NCBI RefSeq assembly: GCF_012911895.1 | Contig: NZ_JAAXCV010000028.1 | Span: forward strand, 241,734-305,733 | Direction of reading: 5' to 3' | DNA: 64,000 nt | Source: Bacillus sp. RO3 | Lineage (GTDB): Bacteria; Bacillota; Bacilli; Bacillales; Bacillaceae_B | Shown here: one piece after another, positions 8,638 through 15,597 of the stretch | How positions within the stretch are numbered: the stretch's first letter is position 1 | Layout: each line of letters begins with the position of its first letter | The notes under the pieces: generated by a model | What the model was told of the DNA's origin: nothing | The model's database searches: none | What the model saw: only the letters and a program-made list of their open reading frames with translations | Position numbers and translations under genes: made by a program

Positions 8638-8708
8638 GACAAAATAATAACCACGCTACTAGTAGCTTACGGCTAGATAATGGTATAGCTACGAAAACTA
8701 CCACAAAC

Positions 8709-8743
8709 GAAAAAAAGCCCCTACGCTTTTTTGCGTAAGGGCT
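8709..8743 (-). terminator. terminator after the broken gene
   Basis: On the minus strand AGCCCTTACGC pairs with GCGTAGGGGCT (one wobble) around a short A-rich loop and is followed by seven Ts. It closes the 9458-8747 unit. Confidence 0.9.
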
Positions 8744-8746
8744 TAT

Positions 8747-9097
8747 TTAGATACTAAAGCTTTCTTTTAGCTCATTTAATATCTTACTGACGTTATCGAT
8801 AGATTCGCCTGTATTCGACTTCTTTACTATTTCTACTGGCTTTTGCTTTTGTTTATCTTAAGCTATTCGTTCGTAATCCTTGACTGGTTTACCCGATTTT
8901 ATTTTCCTGTCTGCCTCGAGCAACTCTTTTAAGTTAAGTTGCCTTTTTATTCTATTACGGTTTACATTGCTGAATTGCTTCTTTAGATTATCGAAGAGTT
9001 GACTACCTATCTTCGAAAACTTCTTTAACCCCTATGTAAGGAAATTAACAAGTAACGCAAGAAAGACTACATCAATAGCACTTGACTGTTCCTTCAC
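8747..9097 (-). pseudogene. small membrane-anchored protein gene broken by two stops
   Basis: From a GTG at 9095-9097, with GGAG six bases upstream, a frame of 116 sense or stop codons runs to TAA at 8747-8749. It is interrupted by TAG at codon 22 (9032-9034) and TAA at codon 80 (8858-8860). The parts read as one protein: a hydrophobic N-terminus (IDVVFLALLVNFLT), then a basic, helical, coil-forming body (LKKFSKIGSQLFDNLKKQFS ...) and a polar tail. Coding-like residue use persists through both stops, which suggests recent decay or, less likely, readthrough. It follows the 9458-9138 gene and ends at a terminator. Family unknown; the layout resembles small holin-like or anchoring phage proteins. 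Confidence 0.6.
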
Positions 9098-9137
9098 AAA
9101 ATACTCCACTATTTATGTGAGCAAATCGTAGTCATCC

Positions 9138-9458
9138 CTATAGTATCTCAGCGTAAGGTCTGCCGTTTATAATACCGAACTCAACCGATGTAGGAAACAT
9201 CTTAACACCGTCTGCACTCAACATTAGAAAGTTTAGCGCCCACCCTTTTAGTTCCTCCGGCAAAATGTATGCCTTAGCTCCGTTCCCTTCCTTTATCGTC
9301 GCAATTGGAGTCTTGTTCCCGTGTGTACCTACGGAAAGTACTTCGTATACTGCACCTTTTTCTGAGGTACTTTTAAGTGTAGGAAGCGGTAAAATCACGT
9401 GCTTGCTAATATCGCTATACACCTTTGCGCCTGCCTTGTTTACTGCATATTCAGCCAT
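9138..9458 (-). CDS. hypothetical protein (106 aa)
   Basis: A soluble protein with mixed hydrophobic pattern (EYAVNKAGAKVYSDISKHVILPLPTLKST ...). I recognise no family. The ATG at 9456-9458 is preferred over an upstream GTG because GTGAGGCG then sits at ribosome-site distance. It is first in a unit with the broken gene, and an extended -10 element stands about 25 bp upstream. Confidence 0.65.
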   Translation of the reverse strand: MAEYAVNKAGAKVYSDISKHVILPLPTLKSTSEKGAVYEVLSVGTHGNKTPIATIKEGNGAKAYILPEELKGWALNFLMLSADGVKMFPTSVEFGIINGRPYAEIL

Positions 9459-9481
9459 TTTTTTTCGCCTCACTTATTATG

Positions 9482-9490
9482 ATTATACCA
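9482..9490 (-). promoter_or_regulatory. extended -10 promoter element
   Basis: TGGTATAAT on the minus strand is a perfect TGnTATAAT extended -10, about 24 bp before the start of the 9458 gene. No strong -35 hexamer is visible, as is common for extended -10 promoters. It would use the host housekeeping sigma factor. Confidence 0.55.
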
Positions 9491-9595
9491 AAATCTTACA
9501 CCATTCTATCACTTTTGTATACGTACACTCGTTCGAATTTGACCCCTTGAGTATTTTTTTCATGCGCTATATGTAAGCGTTAATCGTAACGCCGT

Positions 9596-9617
9596 CCCCC
9601 CTACCTTGGGGGGGGGG
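9596..9617. repeat. C6-loop-G10 homopolymer hairpin
   Basis: Six Cs, a 6-nt spacer and ten Gs form a G:C-only inverted repeat in an AT-rich non-coding stretch. A 10-base G run is prone to slippage during replication. Confidence 0.8.
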
Positions 9618-9921
9618 AGAAGTTAGACCCCTGTAACTCCGTATTAATCGCCTGTTGCGTTCTAAGAATCTTCGAAAGCGATTCCCTTAACAGTTCTGAA
9701 CGTTTTTCCAACTCTTCTCTGAGGGATTTAAGTACACAATAGTATACAATACAGCTACAAATAGACTTCGATTGAATTCTCGCTGCTGATGTATTGATGT
9801 TTTAGGGATAAAAGGTAAATAGACGAATAGTACGGAGCTTACATTTCTGCGTATCGTAATCACATAACGCCCAAATGTTAAATTATTAGCAATGCCGTAA
9901 TATATTCCTGTGGGCAAACAT

Positions 9922-9945
9922 AAAAAAGAACGCTTTATCGCTCGT
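9922..9945 (-). terminator. terminator of the serine recombinase
   Basis: On the minus strand GAGCG and GCGTTC form a short stem around ATAAA, followed by TTTTTT. It lies immediately after the recombinase stop. Confidence 0.7.
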
Positions 9946-9948
9946 TAA

Positions 9949-10530
9949 TTACTTTAACCCCTCACGTTCTAATAATCTATATAGTGTACCTGTACCGATC
10001 GATAGCGTCTTCGTTATATATCGCACTGTTTTCCCTTCCTTATACCATTCTATCGCCTGTGTCGCCTTCTCAGCTTTCTTACCACCTTCTACCACTTCTA
10101 ACTTGCGTCCTTTAAACTTGCCCTCTTTCTTCGCAATTTCGATTCCTTCTCTTTGCCGCTTCAATGTTAGCCCTCGCTCTAGCTGCGCAAGGCTACCGAA
10201 TATATTAAGTAAAAACTCGTTCATAGGATTGTCGCTCGTAGTATCTAGCCATGCCTCACCTAATGATTTAAGGCTAGCCCCTTTCTCCTTAATGCGTTCT
10301 ACTATGTCGATAAGGTCTTTTACCGACCGAGAGAGGCGGCTAATTTCGTGGACAATAACTACATCCCCCTCTTCTAGTTCCGCAAGCATGTGCTGTAACT
10401 GAGGTCTTTCAGTATTCTTACCGCTTACTTTCTCTTCATAAAACACTTCGCAGCCTGCCGTTTTTAACGCCTTCTTTTGTCTCGCTGTGTTCTGTCCTTC
10501 GCTACTTACCCTTATGTATGCCTTAATCAC
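9949..10530 (-). CDS. serine recombinase of the resolvase/invertase family
   Basis: A 193-residue small serine recombinase. The N-terminal catalytic domain opens with AYIRVSSEGQN (nucleophile probably Ser9), continues with the YEEKVSGKNTERPQL stretch and VIVHEISRLSRSVKDL, and ends in the long dimer helix FGSLAQLERGLTLKRQREGI. A C-terminal HTH (TVRYITKTLSIGTGTLYRLL) reads the DNA site. Such enzymes resolve dimers or invert segments. The start is GTG behind GGGGGTGG. A sigma-A-like promoter overlaps two CGGTAAC boxes upstream, suggesting that the enzyme or a repressor controls its own gene. Confidence 0.93.
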   Translation of the reverse strand: MIKAYIRVSSEGQNTARQKKALKTAGCEVFYEEKVSGKNTERPQLQHMLAELEEGDVVIVHEISRLSRSVKDLIDIVERIKEKGASLKSLGEAWLDTTSDNPMNEFLLNIFGSLAQLERGLTLKRQREGIEIAKKEGKFKGRKLEVVEGGKKAEKATQAIEWYKEGKTVRYITKTLSIGTGTLYRLLEREGLK

Positions 10531-10568
10531 GCTACCACCCCCGTAATAGTTGCTACTAATAACGCTTC

Positions 10569-10597
10569 ATATTAGCACTTATTTCGGTAACAGTCAA
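10569..10597 (-). promoter_or_regulatory. promoter of the serine recombinase
   Basis: Minus strand -35 TTGACT and -10 TAATAT with a 17-bp spacer, 39 bp upstream of the GTG start. A CGGTAAC box fills part of the spacer and another abuts the -35. Confidence 0.75.
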
Positions 10598-10690
10598 ACG
10601 GTAACAAAGAGAAAAGCCGTAAGCCCTTGCTATTACTACGTTTTTAATTCCCTCTATTTTGTTACCGTATAAGTGTACTCTATCGGTAAC
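10585..10690. repeat. CGGTAAC boxes: candidate res site/operator
   Basis: CGGTAAC occurs at 10585-10591, 10599-10605 and 10684-10690, and inverted at 10661-10667. The last two frame a 30-bp inverted repeat (arms GTTACCG/CGGTAAC, 16-bp centre), close in size to a resolvase crossover site. The first two form a direct pair on the promoter. Binding by the adjacent recombinase is inferred. Confidence 0.6.
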
Positions 10691-10856
10691 CCCCCATGAG
10701 TTTGTGAGTCCCTTCTCCCCACTAAGATGTAGCGCATGTTATTTACGCTTCTAGGCGCTGCAATATACGTAAACAGAAGTAAACATTAGAAAATGCGCAT
10801 AGTCCTTGCTATATCTACATCCCTCTATGTTAAATTGATAAAATATTAATGTTTAC
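10599..10856. repeat. imperfect direct duplication of the control region
   Basis: About 70 bp at 10599-10668 and about 75 bp at 10769-10845 align on the minus strand through ATAGAGGGA, GTAG, ATAGCAAGG, CTTA/CTAT and TTTTCT, ending in clustered half-sites. The half-sites are GTTACCG in the first copy and GTTTAC in the second. GTAAACA occurs at 10769-10775 and 10779-10785, and inverted at 10850-10856. Confidence 0.6.
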
Positions 10857-10892
10857 ATAGGGTTCTAATTGAGCTACGCCATTATGGAAAAA

Positions 10893-10921
10893 AAGACACA
10901 GAAGGTATCCCCCACTGCGTC
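10893..10921 (-). terminator. terminator of the three-gene unknown unit
   Basis: On the minus strand AGACGCAG pairs with CTGTGTCT (one wobble) across a 13-nt loop, followed by seven Ts. It lies just beyond the 10940 stop. Confidence 0.8.
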
Positions 10922-10939
10922 TACGTAATTAAATGATGC

Positions 10940-11197
10940 CTATTTACCGTTTTTATCTCGGAATATAGATAGTGCCTCTGCTAATTCTTCATTAGTAGAA
11001 ACTTCCTGTCTATCAATCTTTGTTAGAAGTTCGGTTATCATTTTGCGCAATTGAATAATATTGGTAGCTAAATAACCATCCATCTGTGCGCCTGTCAATT
11101 CATATATGCGACCATTTTCTAGCTCCCTAAGTTTATTGGCGATATCTTGTATTTCTCGGCTATATCGTTTTGATATTCCCATTTCTTTTTTCGACAT
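10940..11197 (-). CDS. small helical protein of unknown function (85 aa)
   Basis: An 85-residue charged, helix-prone protein (SKRYSREIQDIANKLRELENG ... LRKMITELLTKIDRQE) without signal or membrane segment. The start ATG follows AAAGGAGG at good spacing. It is the third gene of the 12095-10940 unit and ends at a terminator. No family recognised; it could regulate or pair with its two neighbours. Confidence 0.75.
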   Translation of the reverse strand: MSKKEMGISKRYSREIQDIANKLRELENGRIYELTGAQMDGYLATNIIQLRKMITELLTKIDRQEVSTNEELAEALSIFRDKNGK

Positions 11198-11212
11198 TGT
11201 AAAAACCTCCTT

Positions 11213-11650
11213 TTATTCACTGAGAGCGATTCTAGCTATATCTCCAATTCTAATTACCTTATCTCCAGTTCGCCTTCCAGTTGCTTCTTTTTCATCAATA
11301 CTGATTTTTGCTTCTCTTATTTTTGTCTCGGTAGTTCCTGAAATTCCGCTCAGCCCAATCACTGATTGTGTGAGTGCTTTTTGAAAGGGAGACGGTTGAA
11401 ATATTTTTTCAGTTACAAACTTCTTACAAACAGCAAAATTAGAATATATTTCAGTAACTTCCAAAGAATCTTTTATGAAGTCAAGCGTTCCAAGGACTTT
11501 ACCATCATTATATGGATCAACTATTTCCTCTCCTTCTAAAAATATCTCCATTTTATCCCCTAATGAAATGTCATTAATAAATCCACCGTTAATCACAAGA
11601 CTATATTCATCAATAATCTTAATCACCTTGAATGTTGTAAAACTGCTCAT
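11213..11650 (-). CDS. predicted beta-rich protein of unknown function (145 aa)
   Basis: The first ~80 residues alternate hydrophobic and polar positions with Gly/Asp turns (FKVIKIIDEYSLVINGG, ISLGDKMEIF, DPYNDGKVLGTLDFIK), suggesting a small beta-barrel. A linker and a second short region follow. The ATG at 11648-11650 sits six bases after GAGGG and overlaps the upstream gene's end by 32 bp, implying coupled expression. I do not recognise a named family with confidence; a loose resemblance to FlgT C-terminal-like beta domains is only an impression. Confidence 0.75.
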   Translation of the reverse strand: MSSFTTFKVIKIIDEYSLVINGGFINDISLGDKMEIFLEGEEIVDPYNDGKVLGTLDFIKDSLEVTEIYSNFAVCKKFVTEKIFQPSPFQKALTQSVIGLSGISGTTETKIREAKISIDEKEATGRRTGDKVIRIGDIARIALSE

Positions 11651-12095
11651 CAAAATCCCTCTTTTCTTTATTTATAATCTCGTTTGTTCTGCTTTTCACA
11701 CTAGAAGCAACACCTCTCACTTCTTGATACTTTTGTCCTCTAAGTGAATTTTTCACATGCCCTTCATACTCCGTTATCAATTGACCAACTTCAGGTAAAT
11801 CATGCTGAATAAATAATTTTCTTTTATGTACAAAATCAGCATACCTAGCAATTTTCTCATCCGAATCTTGTTTATCATCCTTTAGTTGATCTAGGTCAGT
11901 TTCTTTAGAAGCGTATTGTTTCTGAACTTTGTTCAGTCTAATATGAAGGAAAATTACTAAACCTAGAAAATAAACTGTAGAAAATGATAATGCCAAAATA
12001 AACTTAATAGTATTACTCCAAGTTGTACTAAAAAAGCTTAAAACGCCTACAAAACCTGGTAAAATGGTTACAAGGAAATTCAAGACCTGTCTCAC
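11619..12095 (-). CDS. two-TM membrane protein with cytoplasmic coiled coil (158 aa)
   Basis: Two hydrophobic helices near the N-terminus (about residues 4-24, FLVTILPGFVGVLSFF, and 30-52, FILALSFSTVYFLGLVIFL) precede a charged coiled-coil region (VQKQYASKETDLDQLKDDKQDSDEKI) and a helical tail. The GTG at 12093-12095 is chosen because GGGGGTGG lies 6 nt upstream. A TATAAT at 12144-12149 is a likely -10. It heads the three-gene unit that is the best candidate for cargo of the element. Function unknown; membrane anchoring with a cytoplasmic sensor or effector arm would fit a defence role, but nothing proves it. Confidence 0.75.
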   Translation of the reverse strand: MRQVLNFLVTILPGFVGVLSFFSTTWSNTIKFILALSFSTVYFLGLVIFLHIRLNKVQKQYASKETDLDQLKDDKQDSDEKIARYADFVHKRKLFIQHDLPEVGQLITEYEGHVKNSLRGQKYQEVRGVASSVKSRTNEIINKEKRDFDEQFYNIQGD

Positions 12096-12173
12096 TCCAT
12101 CCCACCCCCTCACTTCAACCTTTTTTTAATTTATTATCACACTATTATACAATTATTTCCTTCTATAATTAAA

Positions 12174-12200
12174 TAAAAAGAACGCTGTTAAGCGTCCTTT
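12174..12200 (-). terminator. terminator of the integrase
   Basis: On the minus strand GGACGCT and AGCGTTC form a stem around TAAC, followed by a run of Ts. It lies 11 bp past the integrase stop. Confidence 0.8.
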
Positions 12201-12210
12201 ATCGAAAAAA

Positions 12211-13215
12211 CTATAAATACTTTCGAAGATTATCCGCAACCTCTTCTTTGTCTACATGAAGATACTGGGTAGTTACCGCCAGATTACTGTGTCCTAACGC
12301 TCTAGATATGTCTGTGATATGTGCTCCCTTATTTAATAAAGATTTAGCGAACCCTCGACGTAAAGCGTGCGGATTAATATTTTTTAAACCGTATTCTTTA
12401 GCATACTTATTTAATCTCTTTTGGATATTGTTATGCGACTGCCCTTTCGCTACCTTGCTACCTTGCTTTGTTATGAACACATATTCGTTACTTACCTTAT
12501 ATTCTTCCCTTATTGCGCTATTCTGATTAACTAAAACGGTTAACAGGCGTCTTAACTTATCATCAAATGGCAATAGTATGTCTTTATGATTCTTTAAAAT
12601 ACCGCCATCTAGTTGTAGGAGGTTATTCTCAAAGTCTATATGCCTGTTTTCAAGGTGTACTAGAGTATTTATTCGAATACCTGTCTTATACATCAGAAGG
12701 GCTGCTGTAGCGTCTCGTAGCTGTACATAGTCATTTAGATCAAGAACAGATAGTAAGACCTGTATCTCCCTGTCTGTTGCGCCTTCCTTTACTTTTGTAT
12801 CGACTCTAATATTCACTTTTCCCCAGAACTTAATTGTAACCCATCCATTATCAAAGCAACGAGAAAGAAAAGCCTTTAGACACTTCAAACGAGTTAATTT
12901 TGTTTGTGCGGATACATTCATACTTGATAGCCATTCATAAAGAGTATCTGAGGTTATATCATCAACGTAAGAAATACGCATACTTTCTGCAAATTGTTTA
13001 ACATAAACATTATAGTCACTAATAGTACGCGGTCTATTGCCACTTATCGTCATTTGGCGTGTAATGGTAGCTAACGCTTGTTCTAATGTAATGCGATTTT
13101 CATTTAAAGCTGCTGCGCTTCTATTCTTCTTTGGACTTCTATCGGGGAGCTTACCGTCTGAAAACAGATCACTAAAATCTTCACTAACCGTAAGTATACT
13201 TTTTTTCTTCGTCAT
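12211..13215 (-). CDS. tyrosine recombinase (integrase) of the element
   Basis: A 334-residue phage-type integrase. The N-terminal SAM-like core-binding domain spans about residues 40-125. The catalytic domain shows Arg181 (MYKTGIRINTL), the HxxR pair His283/Arg286 (PHALRRGFA), His309 (LGHSN) and the nucleophile Tyr318 (TTQYLH). The first 38 residues are a polar tail that could bind arm sites. GGAGG precedes the ATG. It lies directly next to the tRNA-Arg attachment site and should integrate and excise the element by recombining the 40-bp repeats. Confidence 0.96.
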   Translation of the reverse strand: MTKKKSILTVSEDFSDLFSDGKLPDRSPKKNRSAAALNENRITLEQALATITRQMTISGNRPRTISDYNVYVKQFAESMRISYVDDITSDTLYEWLSSMNVSAQTKLTRLKCLKAFLSRCFDNGWVTIKFWGKVNIRVDTKVKEGATDREIQVLLSVLDLNDYVQLRDATAALLMYKTGIRINTLVHLENRHIDFENNLLQLDGGILKNHKDILLPFDDKLRRLLTVLVNQNSAIREEYKVSNEYVFITKQGSKVAKGQSHNNIQKRLNKYAKEYGLKNINPHALRRGFAKSLLNKGAHITDISRALGHSNLAVTTQYLHVDKEEVADNLRKYL

Positions 13216-13272
13216 AACAAAAAAACCTCCTATGAGTTAAACGTGTTAAGTCAGTTTCGGTGCTAATTCGCA

Positions 13273-13293
13273 TTTTGACCGATACATTGACCG
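13273..13293. promoter_or_regulatory. candidate integrase arm-type sites, right end
   Basis: TTTTGACCGAT (13273-13283) and TTGACCG (13287-13293) lie 63-83 bp inside the right attachment repeat. The first is identical to 5764-5774 near the left end. Integrase binding is inferred from position. Confidence 0.55.
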
Positions 13294-13355
13294 TTTCATT
13301 TAACGTCATAAAAGGCTTATAATAACGCTGCATTATCGCAGGTTTATGTAATGAG

Positions 13356-13434
<79 letters not shown>

Positions 13435-13571
13435 TTGGTTTGTTTTGACTTGATTTGTTTATCAAGGACAATATTTATTATATTCACATAGCATCAATAA
13501 GTCAACAGATTTTCAAAAAAAGTTTTATTTTATTTTCACCCTTACGTTTCCCTATTACAAATAGAAGAGTA

Positions 13572-13592
13572 GAACCCGCTCGGGGCGGGTTC
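13572..13592 (-). terminator. hairpin after ysnB
   Basis: GAACCCG pairs with CGGGTTC around a 7-nt loop, 12 bp past the ysnB stop. On the minus strand the tail is TCTACTCTTCT, only moderately T-rich, so termination is likely but not textbook. Confidence 0.65.
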
Positions 13593-13603
13593 ACCAATGT
13601 ACA

Positions 13604-14113
13604 TTACATGTGAAAAGTTTGAGTCAATTCATCCAGCACGACATGGTCGTGAGTCTTGAAGATCACCTTTATCTGCTGTCCTTCTGTTTCTACTATTGCA
13701 TACGTACGCTCTCTTCTGCCCCGGGGAAGAAGAATACTGCCTGGATTAAGGAACAATGTCCCATTATTCCATTCTGCCCCCAGAGTGTGGGAGTGTCCAA
13801 AGAATACAAACCCGGCTCCAAGTTCTTCTGCCTTGTACCTGAGATTCATCAAGGACATTTTTATCCCATAGTGATGTCCATGAGTCACCATGATGGTATT
13901 CCCCTCCACCTTTTCAACCAGGTCATCGGGCATTCTTGCATCCATGTCACAATTTCCCCTGACCATAAGATAAGAGGACAATGCAGGGTCATCTGCACTC
14001 AATTCAGAATCCCCGCAGTGAATCATGGCATCTACTTTCGACTGATATTTGTCTCTCAGTTCCACAAGCTCATCTTTTGAACCGTGACTGTCGCTTACCA
14101 CTAATAATTTCAT
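13604..14113 (-). CDS. ysnB: YsnB-type metallophosphoesterase
   Basis: A 169-residue calcineurin-like phosphoesterase of the MJ0936/YfcE type. The metal-binding motifs are in order: SDSHG near the start, HCGDSE, VRGNCD, VTHGHHYG and GHSH. Substrate is unknown in Bacillus; relatives hydrolyse phosphodiesters. The ATG at 14111-14113 is preferred over a GTG three codons upstream because AAAGGG then has proper spacing. It follows rdgB after 12 bp and belongs to the rph-rdgB-ysnB run seen in B. subtilis. Confidence 0.88.
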   Translation of the reverse strand: MKLLVVSDSHGSKDELVELRDKYQSKVDAMIHCGDSELSADDPALSSYLMVRGNCDMDARMPDDLVEKVEGNTIMVTHGHHYGIKMSLMNLRYKAEELGAGFVFFGHSHTLGAEWNNGTLFLNPGSILLPRGRRERTYAIVETEGQQIKVIFKTHDHVVLDELTQTFHM

Positions 14114-14125
14114 TCTGCTCACCCT

Positions 14126-14722
14126 TTAAATAAAGTCTGAGATGATGTTTCCTAGTTTCTTCAATGCATTTCCCCGATGGCTGATTTGACTCTTTTCGTC
14201 CGGCGTCAGTTCAGCCATGGATTTGTTCAGGGCAGGGATGAAGAAGATGGGATCGTATCCGAATCCGTTCGTACCTCTCTTCTCCTGAAGGATCATCCCT
14301 TCGCATGTTCCTGACACGGTCTTCGTTTCCATGCCGGGGCCGGCTATGGCAAGGACACATTGAAAACGTGCGCTCCGCTTGAACTCTTCCACGTCTTGCA
14401 GTTCACCGAGGACCTTTTCCATATTCGCCTCGTCACTCTTTTCTTCACCGGCATAGCGTGCAGAATAAACCCCTGGCCGACCCTCGAGGGCATCGATGGC
14501 CAACCCTGAGTCATCGGCAATCACCAGTTCCCCTAACTCCTGAGCGACGGTTTCGGCTTTTAGAATGGCATTTTCTTCGAAGGTTTTCCCCGTCTCTTCT
14601 ACATCTTCAATATGAGGCATGTCCAGTAATGTTTTTACCTCATACCCGTAAGGAGCAAACATATGCTGGAATTCTTTTGCTTTTCCCCTGTTCTTTGTGG
14701 CAATGATCACTGACTTCTTCAT
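14126..14722 (-). CDS. rdgB: XTP/dITP diphosphatase (non-canonical purine NTP pyrophosphatase)
   Basis: This Ham1/RdgB-family enzyme removes ITP, dITP and XTP from nucleotide pools. It shows the nucleotide-binding start [12 protein letters not shown], the metal/catalytic ADDSGL motif with [15 protein letters not shown], and GFGYDPIF. The 198-residue length is typical. It is called ysnA in B. subtilis and lies between rph and ysnB; the short gaps suggest one transcript. Confidence 0.95.
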   Translation of the reverse strand: MKKSVIIATKNRGKAKEFQHMFAPYGYEVKTLLDMPHIEDVEETGKTFEENAILKAETVAQELGELVIADDSGLAIDALEGRPGVYSARYAGEEKSDEANMEKVLGELQDVEEFKRSARFQCVLAIAGPGMETKTVSGTCEGMILQEKRGTNGFGYDPIFFIPALNKSMAELTPDEKSQISHRGNALKKLGNIISDFI

Positions 14723-14737
14723 TGTTCAACTCACCCT

Positions 14738-15475
14738 TTATTGAAATCTTTTTACTATATCGCCCAATGATTGCTTCTGGATCTGGAATAGCTCCTGTAT
14801 TCCTTCCTGACCAAGCGTTAACATTTGATTGAGCTGGTTCATGGTGAAGGTTGATTCTTCCCCTGTTCCCTGAAGCTCTACAAATTCACCTTCACCTGTC
14901 ATGATGATGTTCATGTCCACTAACGCGCTGCTGTCTTCAATGTAATTCAGATCAAGGACGGCACCGTGTTCTTCCACAATTCCCACACTTGTGGCTGCTA
15001 GGAAACTTTTCAGCGGGAAAGAAGAGATCTTCTTATTATCTTGAAGTTTAGCCACTGCCAATGCCGTAGCAACGAATGCACCTGTAATCGAAGCCGTCCT
15101 GGTACCTCCATCGGCCTGAATGACATCACAATCAATCCAGATCGTACGTTCTCCCAGTGCATCCAAATCGACGACAGCTCTTAATGCCCGTCCAATAAGA
15201 CGTTGTATTTCCATGGTTCTCCCGGAAATCTTCCCTTTTGAAGATTCACGGATGTTTCTCGTTTCCGTCGCTCTTGGAAGCATGGAATACTCAGCTGTAA
15301 TCCATCCCTTTCCGCTGTTCCTCATAAAAGGGGGGACTCTTTCTTCGATGCTCGCATTACAAATGACCTTTGTTTCCCCAACCGTGATGAGGACAGATCC
15401 TTCAGGATGCTTGACGTAGTCTGTCTGTATTTCTACATTTCTCAATTGATTCTTTTCTCTTCCATCCGTTCTCAT
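14738..15475 (-). CDS. rph: ribonuclease PH
   Basis: A phosphorolytic 3'-5' exoribonuclease that trims tRNA 3' ends. The 245 residues show the family start [16 protein letters not shown], the [14 protein letters not shown] block, [17 protein letters not shown] and the phosphate/metal region [17 protein letters not shown]. It leads into rdgB after 15 bp. The gerM terminator lies just upstream, so rph should have its own promoter. Confidence 0.97.
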   Translation of the reverse strand: MRTDGREKNQLRNVEIQTDYVKHPEGSVLITVGETKVICNASIEERVPPFMRNSGKGWITAEYSMLPRATETRNIRESSKGKISGRTMEIQRLIGRALRAVVDLDALGERTIWIDCDVIQADGGTRTASITGAFVATALAVAKLQDNKKISSFPLKSFLAATSVGIVEEHGAVLDLNYIEDSSALVDMNIIMTGEGEFVELQGTGEESTFTMNQLNQMLTLGQEGIQELFQIQKQSLGDIVKRFQ

Positions 15476-15523
15476 TCATTTCACTCCAGTATTTTTTCGT
15501 ATTTTATGTAAAATCGGCCTAAT

Positions 15524-15560
15524 CAAAAATAGAAGAGGCGGCAATCTGCCAACCTCTTTT
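15524..15560 (-). terminator. terminator of gerM
   Basis: AAGAGG-GGCA pairs with TGCC-CCTCTT. On the minus strand it is followed by CTATTTTTG. It lies 38 bp past the gerM stop. Confidence 0.8.
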
Positions 15561-15597
15561 CGGATGATTCTCTTATAGTATATCAAAAAATCGTTAT

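Larger units (their letters stand above)
9474..9948. other. non-coding stretch inside the element
   Basis: This 475-bp stretch holds the promoter of the 9458 gene (extended -10 TGGTATAAT at 9482-9490), the C6/G10 tract at 9596-9617 and the recombinase terminator at 9922-9945. A 76-codon frame at 9687-9917 begins inside the terminator without a ribosome site and I do not call it. Confidence 0.5.
10531..10939. other. recombinase control region with duplicated module
   Basis: This 409-bp gap holds the recombinase promoter, four CGGTAAC boxes, a diverged second copy of the same region (about 10765-10856) and the terminator of the next unit. No open frame in it looks coding. Confidence 0.6.

Noticed and set aside
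9687..9917. 76-codon minus-strand frame after the recombinase
   Set aside because: Starts at a TTG inside the recombinase terminator with no ribosome site; composition looks random.
10585..10690. CGGTAAC boxes as a CRISPR array or plasmid iterons
   Set aside because: Spacing is uneven and orientation mixed, and no Cas or replication-initiator gene is present; a recombinase site/operator fits better.
5641..13355. Second functional tRNA-Arg at 5629-5668
   Set aside because: Only the 3' 40 bp of the tRNA are present; the 5' half and anticodon are missing, so it is the displaced attachment copy.
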